From Acanthaster planci (taxonomy: Eukaryota; Echinodermata; Asteroidea; Valvatida; Acanthasteridae): a stretch of DNA of 57,178 bases. The notes beneath the pieces are model-generated. The model saw nothing but the letters and a program-made list of their open reading frames with translations. It was not told the origin of the DNA and did no database searches. Location: contig NW_019091599.1 in assembly GCF_001949145.1 (NCBI RefSeq), forward strand, positions 1-57,178, written 5' to 3'. Below are positions 11,131 to 22,784 of the stretch, piece after piece; position 1 is the stretch's first letter; every line of letters begins with the position of its first letter. Position numbers and translations under genes: made by a program.

Positions 11131-12091
11131 ATGATTACATTACCTTGTGTTTTTTAAATATAGGTTTTCCCGGCCGAATTAGTTAAAACAGCATCCAAAT
11201 TCATGAAAGTGCATTTACATTTGAGCGGTTTCTCGAAGCCTGTTACTCCCATGGTTGATTTCCGAAACTTTGCGCATTCAGTTTTGTTTGTGGACGTCCA
11301 ATCATGCACTTTCAAGGATTCAGTTTAGTAACAGTATCGTTCAATTTCACGGTGCACAAGCGTCACTCAATTTCGCCCTGGGTGACTGGGAGGCGGATTT
11401 CTACCCAAATTTTACTTTCATATCCGTCAATGGGCACTCATATTTGCAATGTTAGCTTTTCAAAGTATACGTACCCTAAGTATTGGAGAAAAGATAGAGT
11501 TTCTGTATAATTATGATTTTTTTCTCATTTTAGGTAGAAATAAATACGTACATTATAGACAAGAGGTTCTCCCATCAAGGTGATATTACTGTACTGAGAG
11601 AGATTTTTGTCTGCAAGTGAAATCCCTCTTCTTCATAATGAAATTTGAATAAATTAGTCAAGCATAAAACATTTCAAATTAGTAAATTAGACTTTGATGA
11701 AAAACATTGCACGGATATCAGAAAAGCTTGCCTATTCTTGAAATCGCATGCCTATTACGAGTACCACCGAGTAACAGTGCGAATTTGACTTCTGTTCTTG
11801 GGGTTTTCTAAACTGAATAGCGACTCAAACTTTGCTGTTTAACAGGAATTTGCAATCGCTTGCTCATGGAGTTAATTTGAATGACTAATTTTGGCTGATT
11901 GAATGTTTATCTGGATCGTCAATCGATTTCGCGCTAAATTGAATTAGCATGACGTTAATTGGAGCGCCAATTTTAAAAAGTTGGGCGGGAAAACCTGTAT
12001 TTTTTCATATTTTATTTTTTTCAATAAAATAACTTGAAAACCTAAACAGCTCCACGGTTGTTGCTGTAACAACCACTACCTATAGGTTTTG

Positions 12092-12270
12092 GCTTTTTTG
12101 CAAGTTGCAAAAAAAGCTTCTTTTTATTATTGTCTTTTTTTTTTTTTTTTTTGCTTTTTTGGCGAGTTATGAAAAAGGTGTTCTGTTCTGTTTTGGGCTT
12201 TTTCGCAAGTTGCGAAAAAGGCATCCTTTTTGTTTTGTTTAGGGGGCTTTTTTGCGATTTTGCAAAAGAG
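12092..12270 (+). repeat. Cluster of four short hairpins in a T-rich tract
   Basis: Four copies of a ~25-bp fold-back occur at about 12092-12117, 12153-12177, 12198-12220 and 12246-12270, spaced 45-60 bp apart. The clearest is CTTTTTCGCA-agt-TGCGAAAAAG (12198-12220), a perfect 10-bp stem. Related hairpins occur at 8181-8206, 43174-43201, 49840-49867, 49893-49919, 49938-49965 and 50815-50842. Confidence 0.8.
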
Positions 12271-12324
12271 ACATCCTTTTTGTTTTGTTTTTTTTTCCTT
12301 CTTCTTCCTCCTCTCCTGACTAAA

Positions 12325-13350
12325 AGCCCATTTGTTTTGTGCACATTTCTTCCACCATGGACTTTGGTCCTTTTCCAACTTCGGATCTTCATCAAACTTA
12401 CATCATTGAAAGACCTTAGTTCAACGATGTGCCTAGAACAATGATGTAATGACGTCTTTAAGCGATTTATTATTTGACTTTACAATATTTATTTCAGCCT
12501 GTTGACTTTGTACACGTTTTAAGGCAATATTTTTATTGTTCGCCAATATTCAAATGTCATTTGAGTTACACCAAGGAAAAACCTCGAAGTAAAGATAATA
12601 CTAACATAATTACGTTGTCATGACGTCACTTTATTTATTATAGATTTTTACATATATATTTTAGCCCAGTGACTTTGTACACGTTTTCATCTTCATTCAT
12701 TATCAAAGTTACAGCCGGCAAAGACCGTGATGGAAAATGAAAGCCTGTGACGTCATGATGACGTCATCGCCTTTTATATTGATTTAAAATATTTTATTTC
12801 CCCCCTTATGTTTTGTACACGTTTTTATTAACATTAGTGAACGAGTAATCCTTTACTTTGGCTCAAGATTACCATAAATACGAAAGAGAAATCGAGTACT
12901 TTAAAGTCTGTTATTAGTTTTTATTTTTTTAATATGCCTAGGAGTCCGAATATGAAGTAATATTTCATAAAAATTGTTCAGTTTAAGCGCAAATCACGTG
13001 ACACGAACTTAAAGGAACAGTGTTTCTGCAAATGAGTTTATTGCCCATTGACTTTGTACACGTTTTCGAGCCCCTTTTTTGAAACTTTGGTGATGTTTGA
13101 TCGTTATCAAAGTGACAGCCAACAAAGACCCCGATACAACAATTATTGTAAATAATGACGTCACAGTGACGTCATCATGTGATTTATTATTGATTTTCAA
13201 TATTTATTTCAGCCCATTGCCTTTGTACCATGTTTTCAAGGCAATATTTTGGTTGTTCACCGGGCCAATATTCAAATGTCATTTAAGTTGCATCAAGGAA
13301 AAACCTCGAAGCAAAGATAATACTCAAATGTTTACGTAACAATGACGTCA
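12325..13350 (+). repeat. Higher-order repeat unit, second copy, with 170-bp CRE units
   Basis: GACTTTGTACACGTTTT motifs at about 12501, 12671, 13050 and 13220 mark a ~170-bp period (12809 is an irregular extra copy). Perfect TGACGTCA octamers lie at 12621, 12748, 12759, 13156, 13167 and 13343. The segment parallels 10275-11130. Confidence 0.75.
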
Positions 13351-14339
13351 TTAAGTGATTTATTATGAAATGTTGAATATTTAAATATTTCGTTAATTAT
13401 TTTAAAATCCATATAAAATCAACCGTGGCTTCCCGCAACATTCCGTTTGTGGCAAGTGCCAAGGTAAAATTGGTTCTTCATTTTATCTCCGGTGGGTTAA
13501 ATCACGTGACCCTTCCTTCCGGTCGAAACCAGAAGTGGGTTTATTGTTTAAAAAAGGTAATAGGTATCAACTTTCTTTCACTGGTGTTAGTCGGTGGAGG
13601 TATAGTATTCTTCCAATCATCTACTGATGACGTCATGTATGATTAACGAGCGCCCTCTAGCGACAGGTAAAAAAGTCTGAAAAAGGATTTTGAGTAGATA
13701 TCTGTGTCAAAGTTTGTCCAAATCGCCTGAAAATTGGCGTGTATGATGGTATTTACCCAGTCAACACGTTCGAAATTTGGGGCCGCAGTGACATCATCAT
13801 CGAAAGTTATGATAAAAAGTTCTTTTATTTTTCAAAACTCGGTAAAAAATCAACCGTAACAGGTTTAAGCATGAAGTGTTCCTTAATTGATAGCTCAAAC
13901 ATCGAAGTGCACGGCACATAAGACATCGTTGTTGTAATATTAAGTGAGGAACTATATTGTACCCTGCGCACTAACACATCGTGCGTCAGGTGGCCACTCT
14001 CCTTGTATCATTGTTGCTGAATAAGCATACTGCCTGGAGTGTCAGGGAACTTTATCAAACTATCACGTCAGTCATCACCACATGATGTCAAGTTTTGTCT
14101 AAAGTGCTCTCCTAAGATATCTGCAGGGTTTGAACGCAATCGAACATGTACTTCACGAGATACAGTGCTTTGACGAGTTAACATTTAATGTCACGTGACA
14201 TGATTGCCTGAAGACGTCATCATCACATGGCGTTAATTTTCATCTATTACACTTCCCTTCCTAAATACCTACCAATAATTTACCCAATCGGACATGCACT
14301 TCAGGAGATATAGATATAATCTGATTTTTTAAGGGGACT

Positions 14340-15937
14340 CGTTGAAGACTACCATTGCTGTTTTTATGACGCTTGTAAAATAAAACTCCAATTTGAAGAA
14401 GGTAAATCTGACGTGGCTACCATTGAACGGTTAGATAACATTAAAACGGTCACATTAAAAGTAAGTGCGTTTTGTGCTGTTGGAGTTGCAACTGACAAAA
14501 AAATCTAATTCATTTTCAAACAAAGGCTCCGAACCTGCTGAATAGTAATATTAAGTTAGTTATAAATTATTGAAACTTAAATTACGCTAAATAAAGCTAA
14601 GAAATTGCTGTTAACTACTTACAATTTGCTGTGAACTACTTAGAAGTTGCGACTTAAGAGAAATTTTAACTAGCTCAATTTAATTGTCGAACTAGTTTAT
14701 AGCTGTCAACTAAACGTGTTACACCTACGAGTATCTGCGTTTTAAACTTTCAACCAGTTAACAAGGAAGTTGTGTATTTATTAAAAATGAACGACATCAA
14801 GACAATTTTAACTAAAGACAAGAACCCCTCGATCTTTAAAGATCATTGACAGCGGTAGTTACTTCTGGCGACTCTAACAAATATTTTGGTAAAGAATACA
14901 CTGTTAAGGACTTCCTGCTGGGCGACCCGTTTTCGGGAAAATCCAGCCTTGTTTTGAAACAGTACACCACAGTTTGAGGCATTAAGAGCAGTGCTGCACG
15001 CTAATCTGGCCCCCATTGAAAAGAGGTCAGCTGTGCACTGTTCCGGTTTAGAGAACACCGCACAATCTGGGCTCTTTTTCCAATGCTGCAGGCCTGGCTG
15101 AAATATTCAGGAGTCAATGAATTTTACCTGTCGGTTTTAGAATAGTGCCCAAAGAGTCCTTCATTTTGGTATAAACGGCCATTAAATGATGAATTTATGA
15201 AGAACTTTGAGAACACAAAATCTTGAAAATGAGCCGGCATCTTGTCTTGTGTCTCATGTCAAGAAAAATCCACCCGTCAGCAAGTAAGAAATGGAAGCTT
15301 CAAACCTAATGGAGCAAGAAAAGCTTTACCTGGCCAAATTTGGCAGAGAAGTTGTGTAACCACAGTGGGAGAAAGTTTATGAAGTCTTTACTCGTCTTTG
15401 CTGGTTGTAGCTTTACTGATCGAGTTTCTGGGCTACAATGTTACGTTAGACTCTGAAAAAAGGTGGCGAAAGACCTAGAAGCAGATCCCATCATCAGTCA
15501 GAGCTTGGGAACTCTTCTTACTCTCTTCTTACCGAAGTTTGTTATAAGCATGGATCATACCTTTGCACTTGGCTCGGTTGAAAGCTACCGAACCCAACAG
15601 TTATGGACGTTAGGCAGTGGGCCCTCAACAATCGTATGAACCCCCCCCCGCCTTTCGGTCTCAACAACTCCGCGATCTCCCCATAAGAAGAATCTTTAGT
15701 TACGGATTAAACTGTACGCAACTGACAATAGCACTTCCGATCCCAACCCGCTCAGAAACAGGAGATCTAGTTATGGATTAAGCTCAACGCAGCAACCAGA
15801 ATTGGTTGAATTGTTTTGATTGAATTTTTTTATTGTACTGCCCTCCTTAAGATGTTTCTAATCTCAATTTAGCAGCCAGCTAAACTCCTACCACTGACGA
15901 AATGGGAGTCAGGAAATAGCTCCACATGTAGCTCCGG
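14340..15937. other. No gene recognised
   Basis: AT-rich non-coding sequence. A short plus-strand stretch near 14880-14985 reads FLLGDPFSGKSSLV, which resembles a P-loop by chance, but stops follow at once and nothing else supports a gene. Two similar ~20-bp segments (agttacggattaaactgtac near 15699; agttatggattaagctcaac near 15769) form a small imperfect repeat. Confidence 0.5.
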
Positions 15938-16574
15938 TGTTTAATATTTGGTCACACTGGATGATGATGCCATTGACAGGGAGTAAAACTGCGTAGTAAA
16001 CAAGAAAACACAAGCTATGAATACGTGCACTACAGTATTACTATACAAACACTACACATGTGTGAGTCTCTAGTCTCAAAATACACTGAGATTCATACTA
16101 ATAACTAGTCGAACGAGTACATGTGCATGTAAATACTGAGCTTACAGAGCCCTAAATATGTATATTTTACAGGCCTATAAGTGCAGAAAATAGCCACACA
16201 CATACCCATGAACACGTGGATCGCTTGGTGTGTTATATGTTGTTGCATCCTTATACAACATGTGGGTATATACATGTGTACACAAGGTAAACTTGACATG
16301 AAAACCGAATGTTACAAAGGCCTCTAAACTACTTGAAATACCTCTTGATAAGGAATGAAACTGGAATCAACTTACAGGCAATGCTTCACTAAGCGCTATA
16401 TACAGTTAGCAAGGAGCGAGAGGAAAATTTGTGCCCTGAAAATGTGGGAAAACGATGCACAAATTCACTGTGAGAAATCCACTGTCTATGGATGAGTGTA
16501 AAGCATGGTTCTCAACTTACTGGTCAAAGGAGGGCGCTATTAAGAAATACAGTGGAAGCAATGTAAACATAACA
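15938..16574 (-). mobile_element. Candidate 3' LTR of the BEL/Pao element
   Basis: On the minus strand the pol reading frame stops at 16613-16615. After ~38 bp comes a purine-rich AAGCGGGGAG followed directly by TGTTATGTTTACATTGC, the expected primer tract and LTR start. The segment can be closed at TTAAACA (plus-strand TGTTTAA at 15938), giving a TG...CA unit of 637 bp. The 5' partner is absent, because the element is truncated at its other end, and no target-site duplication is obvious, so the inner end is uncertain. Confidence 0.45.
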
Positions 16575-17750
16575 CTCCCCGCTTGGCATCGTTAAGATGT
16601 CACTGAACGACCTTACAGTTTATAGTCCTCTTTAGGCAGCAGCAGTACGACCTCTGAAATGGGTCGCTTGAACGTCTTGATAGTACCTCCTGCAGTGGCT
16701 ACCTTAACCTCGACGATGTGGACTCTACAGTCGTCGCTCATGGTTGCAGTGGTGATGAGTCCTATTGGCCACTTATTCCGCGCTAGTTGCTTGTCCTTCT
16801 AGAGAACGATATCCCCTGTTTTGAGGTTGCGACGACTCTCCACTTTCTTCGGCTTTGGAGACTCACGTCGCCAACGAGACCAGAATGTACTCGCAAGACT
16901 CTGCACTTGTCTCCATTGGCTCTTGAAGAGGTCTTTAGTGTCACATTGTCCGGGAGGAGCTGGGGCGCCAACTTTCTGGGGGAGCAGGATTGCTGGTGTC
17001 AAGATGTATGGTGACTGATGATCGGTAGAGACTGGAACAAGAGATCTGGCATTGATGATGGCTGTTACTTTGGCCATGAACGTACATAAAACTTCGTGCG
17101 TCAGGTTCTGAGGTTTTCTTTGCAGCAGCATGGAGTCGAGAATTCTTCGTGCTATTCCGATCATCCGTTCCCATGCACCTCCCATGTGCACCTCCGGATT
17201 GAATACCCAAGTACAACCTTGTTCGGCGAGGTAGCGCTGGACTCCAATGCCCTGCTGCCGTTCTTTACCAAAAGTTTAAGCTCGTTGGAAGCTCCGATGA
17301 AGTTTGTTCCGCAGTCCGATCTCAGCTGTTTAGCTTGTCCGCGGATGGCAAAGAACCTTCTGAGTGCATTGATGCAGCCTGAAGTGTCCACGGACTCAAT
17401 GACTTCAATGTGCACCGCTCTAGTACTCATGCAGGTGAACAGGATTGCCCAGCGCTTGTTGTTGGCCTGGCCTCCTCTGGTGCGGCACGTGATGACCATC
17501 CAAGGTCCGAATACGTCTAAACCTACGTACGAGAAAGGCGGCAAAGTGCTAAGTCGCTCAGCCGGAAAATCTGCCATTTGCTGTTCCTCAGTTTTGCCAC
17601 GGAGCTTCTTACAGGTTACACATTTGTGTAGGACAGAGCTGATGAGTCTTTTACCCCTGACGATCCAAAGGCCTGATGCTCTGATAGCTCCTTCGGTGAA
17701 GTGGCGGCCTTGGTGTTCTACTTGGTATTCTACTTGCTCATGGTAGTGCC

Positions 17751-17839
17751 GAGAAAAAAAACCACCATCCTGCCTGGCTACAATCAACTACTAAGTTTGG
17801 CTACATGATTGTAGCAAGGCAGGATGGTGTTTTTTTCTC
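17751..17839. repeat. Fold-back (inverted repeat) inside the Pao pol gene
   Basis: The arm at 17751-17786 (containing accaccatcctgcctggct) is matched by its reverse complement at 17806-17839 with only about three differences, around a ~19-bp spacer. The feature sits where the pol frame breaks (stop between 17787 and 17791), so it either inserted into the gene or arose by templated inverted duplication during a repair event. Confidence 0.85.
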
Positions 17840-18447
17840 ACCTCTGTCCAGCTGGGCATGTCTGAGACGTCCTCCAACTTTAATGATCCCGTCTTGCAGA
17901 ATTGGGTTAAGCTCTGAGAGTGAACTCCTGCCTGGGACGTCTCCTTTCTTCTACAAGGCAGTGATCTTGTTAGGGTAAACCTCTCTTTGGACTGACATGA
18001 TGATGACGCTCTTAGCTTGAGCAAGCTCATCTGGGGTGCGACGTATACTGCACTTATGCCAGCCACATTTATTGGACTCGCTTCCCATTTCCTTCTTAAA
18101 TGAGCGAGCGACATGAATGAGGAATGCAACGCCCCTTAAGAGTGAGTTCCAAGTGGAAAAGTGCTCAAACCGCTGCGGGGTAAGCTGTTCTGCTTCTGCC
18201 TGGGTGATGGAACTCCTTACTTCTGGTCAGATGTCTGCATCAGATTTGGGGGTCGACCAGTTCGAAATGAATCTGCTTTTCGTGGATCTGGGTGGATTTA
18301 TGCAGGAAAGCCGGTCCTGTGAACCACAATGTGCTGGTGAGCTGAGATGTTGGAAGTGCCCTTGAAGCATGATCAGCAGGGTTGTGTTCCGTAGGAACGT
18401 AATGCCACTGATCAGGTTGCGTTGACTGGCGGATGCGCTGAAATCTG

Positions 18448-18834
18448 NNNNNNNNNNNNNNNNNNNNNNNNNNNNNNNNNNNNNNNNNNNNNNNNNNNNN
18501 NNNNNNNNNNNNNNNNNNNNNNNNNNNNNNNNNNNNNNNNNNNNNNNNNNNNNNNNNNNNNNNNNNNNNNNNNNNNNNNNNNNNNNNNNNNNNNNNNNNN
18601 NNNNNNNNNNNNNNNNNNNNNNNNNNNNNNNNNNNNNNNNNNNNNNNNNNNNNNNNNNNNNNNNNNNNNNNNNNNNNNNNNNNNNNNNNNNNNNNNNNNN
18701 NNNNNNNNNNNNNNNNNNNNNNNNNNNNNNNNNNNNNNNNNNNNNNNNNNNNNNNNNNNNNNNNNNNNNNNNNNNNNNNNNNNNNNNNNNNNNNNNNNNN
18801 NNNNNNNNNNNNNNNNNNNNNNNNNNNNNNNNNN
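18448..18834. other. Assembly gap
   Basis: A run of 387 N within the Pao pol gene. The RNase H part of the element is expected here. Confidence 0.99.
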
Positions 18835-18984
18835 ACAAGTTTTGACTTACCAAGGATGAAGCCCACGTTAAAGATCTATTTTTTTATTATAAAAACGTAT
18901 TAATATAACAGTTTATGTCAACATTGTTTTAAAAGCGAAGGTTGTATTGATAAACATAAATTGTGCTTCTTGTAAAACGTGGTT

Positions 18985-19560
18985 AGATGCCAAAAACTCG
19001 ATGATTGCAAAAGACTGTGAAAATGTTACCGATTGCATAGAGTTGTGAAAACTGTAACGACTGTGACAAGTGTAAATTCAGTATAAGTTGTAAATGTCAC
19101 ATAAGCATTGCCTTCAGTAATAGCCGCTTTTAAGAAGTATAGGTTTTATAGATTGTAGTGTTTGCAAGCGCTGCGAACATTACGAAATTGCAAAGAGTGT
19201 GAAAACTCAAAATTAGAAAAAAAAAGAAGCAGACTGCGTAAACTGTGAAACCTGTGTAAATATTGCAAATACTGCGTAGACTGTTGACTTGAAATCAAGT
19301 CGGACTCATATTGCTCTTCTCCAATCAGCCATGCCTTCAGCCTGTACGATCTGCTTGGTCGTCGCTCTCAGCTCGGCTGCTCGCATATGCTTTACCTTTA
19401 TAAATAGCCTTTAACCGTTTGATAGCCTTTATTGTACACAGTGTGTCATTACATCACCAGTCAGTAAGTCCGTCTTTACCACAGAGATCTTGACGAGAGT
19501 CTGGAATTATGTGAAACGTGTAAAACTTGCGAAAATTTCAGAAATTTGTGCTGTCTTTTA
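18985..19560 (+). repeat. Degenerate 9-bp-period Cys-coding tract
   Basis: Scattered runs of tgtgaaaac-type 9-mers encode CxxC strings when read in frame: CENCNDCDKCK and SCKCH near 19045-19100, CKECEN near 19195, NCETC near 19245, and CETCKTCEN near 19510. Stops and frame changes separate them. It may be an eroded Cys-rich repeat gene or simply a decayed minisatellite; no complete reading frame exists. Confidence 0.45.
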
Positions 19561-20394
19561 ACCTTACGAAAGATAATACAAAAGAAAAGTGACACCAATA
19601 GCTGGATACCCCAGTCGTTAGAGAAATTTTCTTTGTTGTAAACTTCTAACGGTGTTAAAAGCGGGTTGGTTTCCCGTTTACTTGTCAACAGGTTGCATGT
19701 CAACAGGTGGGTGGGTTGATTTATTCTCACAAAGTCATTTTTCGAAGAATCGTTTCTTTGCCTATCGATTATTTGCCTGTAGATTTCAGTATACAGATTG
19801 TTGGGTGAATTTAAAACGGATTATAAGTGCCGTGTAGAAGTGTAGGAGTAAAACATGGTTGTCGTAGTTTTGCTTGGAACCGGACGGTATGCCAAGAGCG
19901 TCTAGGTTGTAATAAAACCGTTTGATACTGAGTCGCAGGTTTGTTAAAAGACTTCATCGAGTCAGTGTTAAATAAGCGGTTAATAAGCAGTTAATATCAA
20001 CAAACGCTCTTTTTTAGTAAAAGTTGTGTGACGGGTCGAAGATGTGATCTCCCAGTATGGGTGCAGTTATGTCGTTTGGGATTTTTCGAACAGAAAAGTA
20101 TGAGAAAATTGAAAAAGGCCGATATGTTAGGCTTTTTTTTCGTTGAGGAGGTCCCAACTGACCCCCCCAGCCGCCGATGCACAGTTAACAGCAACATTAA
20201 ACTGGTGTTTTTTTCACCTTCGTCCGTTTTTTACGCGCAGGAGTTTGTACGCCTCTGTTGGGAAACGCGGTAGAAAAAAAAGTTGAATCTACTGACTGCA
20301 ACCTACGCAGATTACCAACACGTAGGCATTATTTCCTAGTCCTTTACTTTCATTCGCTAAAATCACTAATAGTTAGCCTTTCTCACTCGCCCAC

Positions 20395-20580
20395 TACCGG
20401 AATTTATCGGGCTAAGCGAGCGGTACTGTAACACTACTCTTGATGACTGATGACTGCTCCATACACTTACCGACCGGGCTGAGCGTGCTGGGCCACAACA
20501 CCTACCTTGGGTCATCGACGCCCGCTCCAAATATCTACTGATCGGGCAGAGCGAGCTATGCCCCAACAGTTCCCTTGATC
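20395..20580 (+). repeat. Three diverged ~70-bp tandem units
   Basis: The motif atcgggctaagcgagc recurs as accgggctgagcgtgc and atcgggcagagcgagc about 70 bp apart, each followed by a CAACA-containing stretch. No coding function is apparent. Between 19570 and 20390 I see no gene. Confidence 0.5.
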
Positions 20581-20763
20581 ACGGCTGGCTTAAGAATAAT
20601 GGCCTGCTAGCTAGCTAGACAAAGGGCACTTTGTGACTGGAGTGGATTGTTCTTTTCCGAATTTTTTTTTTTAGCTATCTGGCTGTTCCAGTTACGGAAA
20701 AGTTTGACAGTGAGATCCAGATTGTGACATTGGAGGCATTTGGATGGAGATTTTCAACATAAT

Positions 20764-20812
20764 ATCTGAAAGTTTAGTTTCAGATGCTGTGTAAACTAAA
20801 GTTTACACAGCA
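20764..20812. repeat. Two adjacent palindromes
   Basis: ATCTGAAA-gtttag-TTTCAGAT (20764-20785) is followed at once by TGCTGTGTAAACT-aa-AGTTTACACAGCA, a perfect 13-bp stem. They could form a cruciform or be the core of a small fold-back element. Confidence 0.7.
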
Positions 20813-20814
20813 AG

Positions 20815-22784
20815 AGATTTTAAGGTATGATAAAGCTTCTACTCGGGCTCTTTTTCTAACAAGATGTAGAAGACCACGAAAAGACATTTTTTTTTCTGAC
20901 GAACCACTTTCTTTCATTTTCTTAGGACAAAGTGGAAGCGGCAAACGGACCCATCTGATCGAATAGAACAGCTCAGGCACCATTGGTGTGAGGAAGAAGA
21001 TTGCCCTGGCCGAGTGCGGAAACGTGTCAACCTTGTGAAAAACAAATGCATCTTTAATGGTTTCAAAGATCCAACCAAAACCAAGTAATGGGTCACGGCA
21101 GTAACAGACAATTTTCAAAAGTTATTGTAGGTTTTGGTTTCCTAATTGACATACCCCCAATAAAAAATTTTAAAAAGTACTGCCCCGGGATATCTGCACA
21201 AACTTATTCTGTATAGATCTGAAATGTTTCCTACGGGTTTTTCTTAATCGTTCATTTTACTTCATATAACTCGCCCAACGTTTTGTTTTGCGAGTTTTCA
21301 GTCGTGACCCTGTTTATTTAACACACCTCTGGATAATTAATACGTATGTCTGATCATTTGTACCCAACAACCTTTGCCAGATTGCCAAAGTCTACTATTT
21401 ATTTTAACAAGCGGTTAAGCATTCATTAACAGTATTTATTATTCTAGGAGATATTGGCGTTAGTTTCTGCTTTTTTTACCCGACGTATGAGAACGGAAAA
21501 AAGTAAATGGAGAATTGTGATGTGTTTTAACATCGACAAATCGTGTTTGCTCACATGGCCCAATTGCCTAAATATACCACTAGAGTCTTTGATTATTTTC
21601 TGTATGATAACGCAAATCAAGAATAAATCTAGGAATCTTGCCAGTAAGTGGACCTTCAATTTTCAGTATTACAAGCCACCACGTTGAACACCCCGACCCA
21701 AGCTGATGGACTGTTAGAAGAAGTTGAAAAGACAGTTATTTTTAAATTTATATGCTTCAAACCATCAATAATATCATTTTCAATGTACAATATTGTTATT
21801 TTTTGGATGTCAGAATTATTATCCAGACATTACACAGTTACAAGAACTGAGTGTATGAACAATATATAGTGGGCTGCCGTCGCTTGATGTGACTGATAAG
21901 TCCAGTGTGGAAATGGGCAGTCTTCTACAGGTATCGGTGGTCATGAAAAGGAATCCAGCGTGGATTTCCTTGCCTGTCTTCAGTTTGAATTTTTCAATAA
22001 ACTGCTAAATCTAGCATTCGGTGTTTAATTGGTCCGGACCTTTTGTGTTGCGGTTTAAAAACTTTGTTATGCAGTTGGGGACGTGTGCAAGCTCGTTTTG
22101 GTACTTTGTTATTCCATTTGATACCACGGGCACGATAAGATCATGTGCATGCAAGAAATAGTACAGCTTCCGTTCTTGTTTGGCATATTTTGTCCCTGTT
22201 TATAACAAACTTACAAAAAGTTACAAAAGAGGCTTTTTATAATGGTTTCCAAGAGGGCCAATGTCTCCAAGATAGGCCATCCCTCTGTAGCGAAATTGTG
22301 AGGTTTTTAAATGTTTTTTAATCGTAAAAAGATGCAAACGTAGACCCATGTTCAATTTGAGTCTCAACATATAATTTTCATCAACCATGTTAAAGCGAAG
22401 TTCGTATTAAAGCTTTAAGGAAAAATTTGTTACAAATATGTAAGGAAATTCTTTCTTTGGAACAAAATTTGCATGAAAAATCTGGGAAGCACTACCAAGG
22501 GAATAGGCCCCTGTTGCATATTATAGAAATTGATTACTTTTTACCCTTTCGGTACCTACCAATATGCAGCCAAATTAAGCAGAGTTTTGAAATGCAATAA
22601 ATGGAGCCAAAGTTCAACATCATTGATTCTGGGACTTCCATACTGGGAATACTACAGAATCCATACTACAGTTTAAAAAAGTGCTTCGAAGTAAGCATAT
22701 TTTTGAAATTCATTTATATGTAGTGATAAACGTACTTCTTACACAATAGTCACACTTCATGGAGAGATTTATATTTTAGAAAGT
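20815..22784. other. No gene recognised
   Basis: Several short open frames (about 60-110 codons) occur on both strands here, but none shows a domain, codon bias or splice context that I can defend. The stretch is AT-rich and unremarkable. Confidence 0.5.

Larger units (their letters stand above)
7602..14330 (+). repeat. Composite repeat block A (two tandem units, CRE palindromes, hairpins)
   Basis: No protein gene is recognisable over 6.7 kb, but the sequence is strongly structured. Modules in order: three ~147-bp units (7602-8040); T-rich hairpin segment plus a 170-bp-type unit (8180-8500); more 147-bp units (8620-9130); an AAGTTTGTCCAAA module (9190-9350); a ~370-bp module (9360-9720); 147-bp units (9720-10110); T-rich segment and 170-bp units (10150-11130); a second such set (12060-13350); another AAGTTTGTCCAAA module (13640-13870); and 147-bp units in reverse orientation (14040-14310). 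The same modules recur in reverse orientation at 48.36-50.16 kb. This may be a non-autonomous mobile element or a composite satellite. Confidence 0.8.
16613..18866 (-). pseudogene. BEL/Pao retrotransposon pol fragment (RNase H to integrase)
   Basis: Reading down the minus strand: FILGKSKL (18866), typical of the RT/RNase H junction of Pao elements; after an assembly gap, WHYVPTEHNPADHASR; then HYHEQVE and HQGRHFTEGAIR; the zinc-binding HKCVTCKKLRGK; the integrase core with YVGLDVFGPW (first Asp), STRAVHIEVIE and LRSDCGTNFIGA (second Asp); GGAWERMIGIARRIL (catalytic Glu); and a C-terminal segment ending LLLPKED just before the stop. The integrase DDE residues are present, but the gene is 5'-truncated near 18870 and interrupted at 17751-17839 by a fold-back sequence. 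It is an inactive relic lying antisense to the window. Confidence 0.9.

Noticed and set aside
14880-14985. P-loop-like peptide GDPFSGKSSLV on the plus strand
   Set aside because: Stops follow immediately, no GTPase motifs are found downstream, and the surrounding sequence is non-coding.
18227-18866. Long ORFs crossing the N run
   Set aside because: The unknown bases cannot be translated; only the parts outside the gap were used (Pao pol).
19333-19420. Short signal-peptide-like ORF starting MPSACTICLVVALSSAA
   Set aside because: Only 27 codons, no splice donor or downstream exon; composition alone can explain it.
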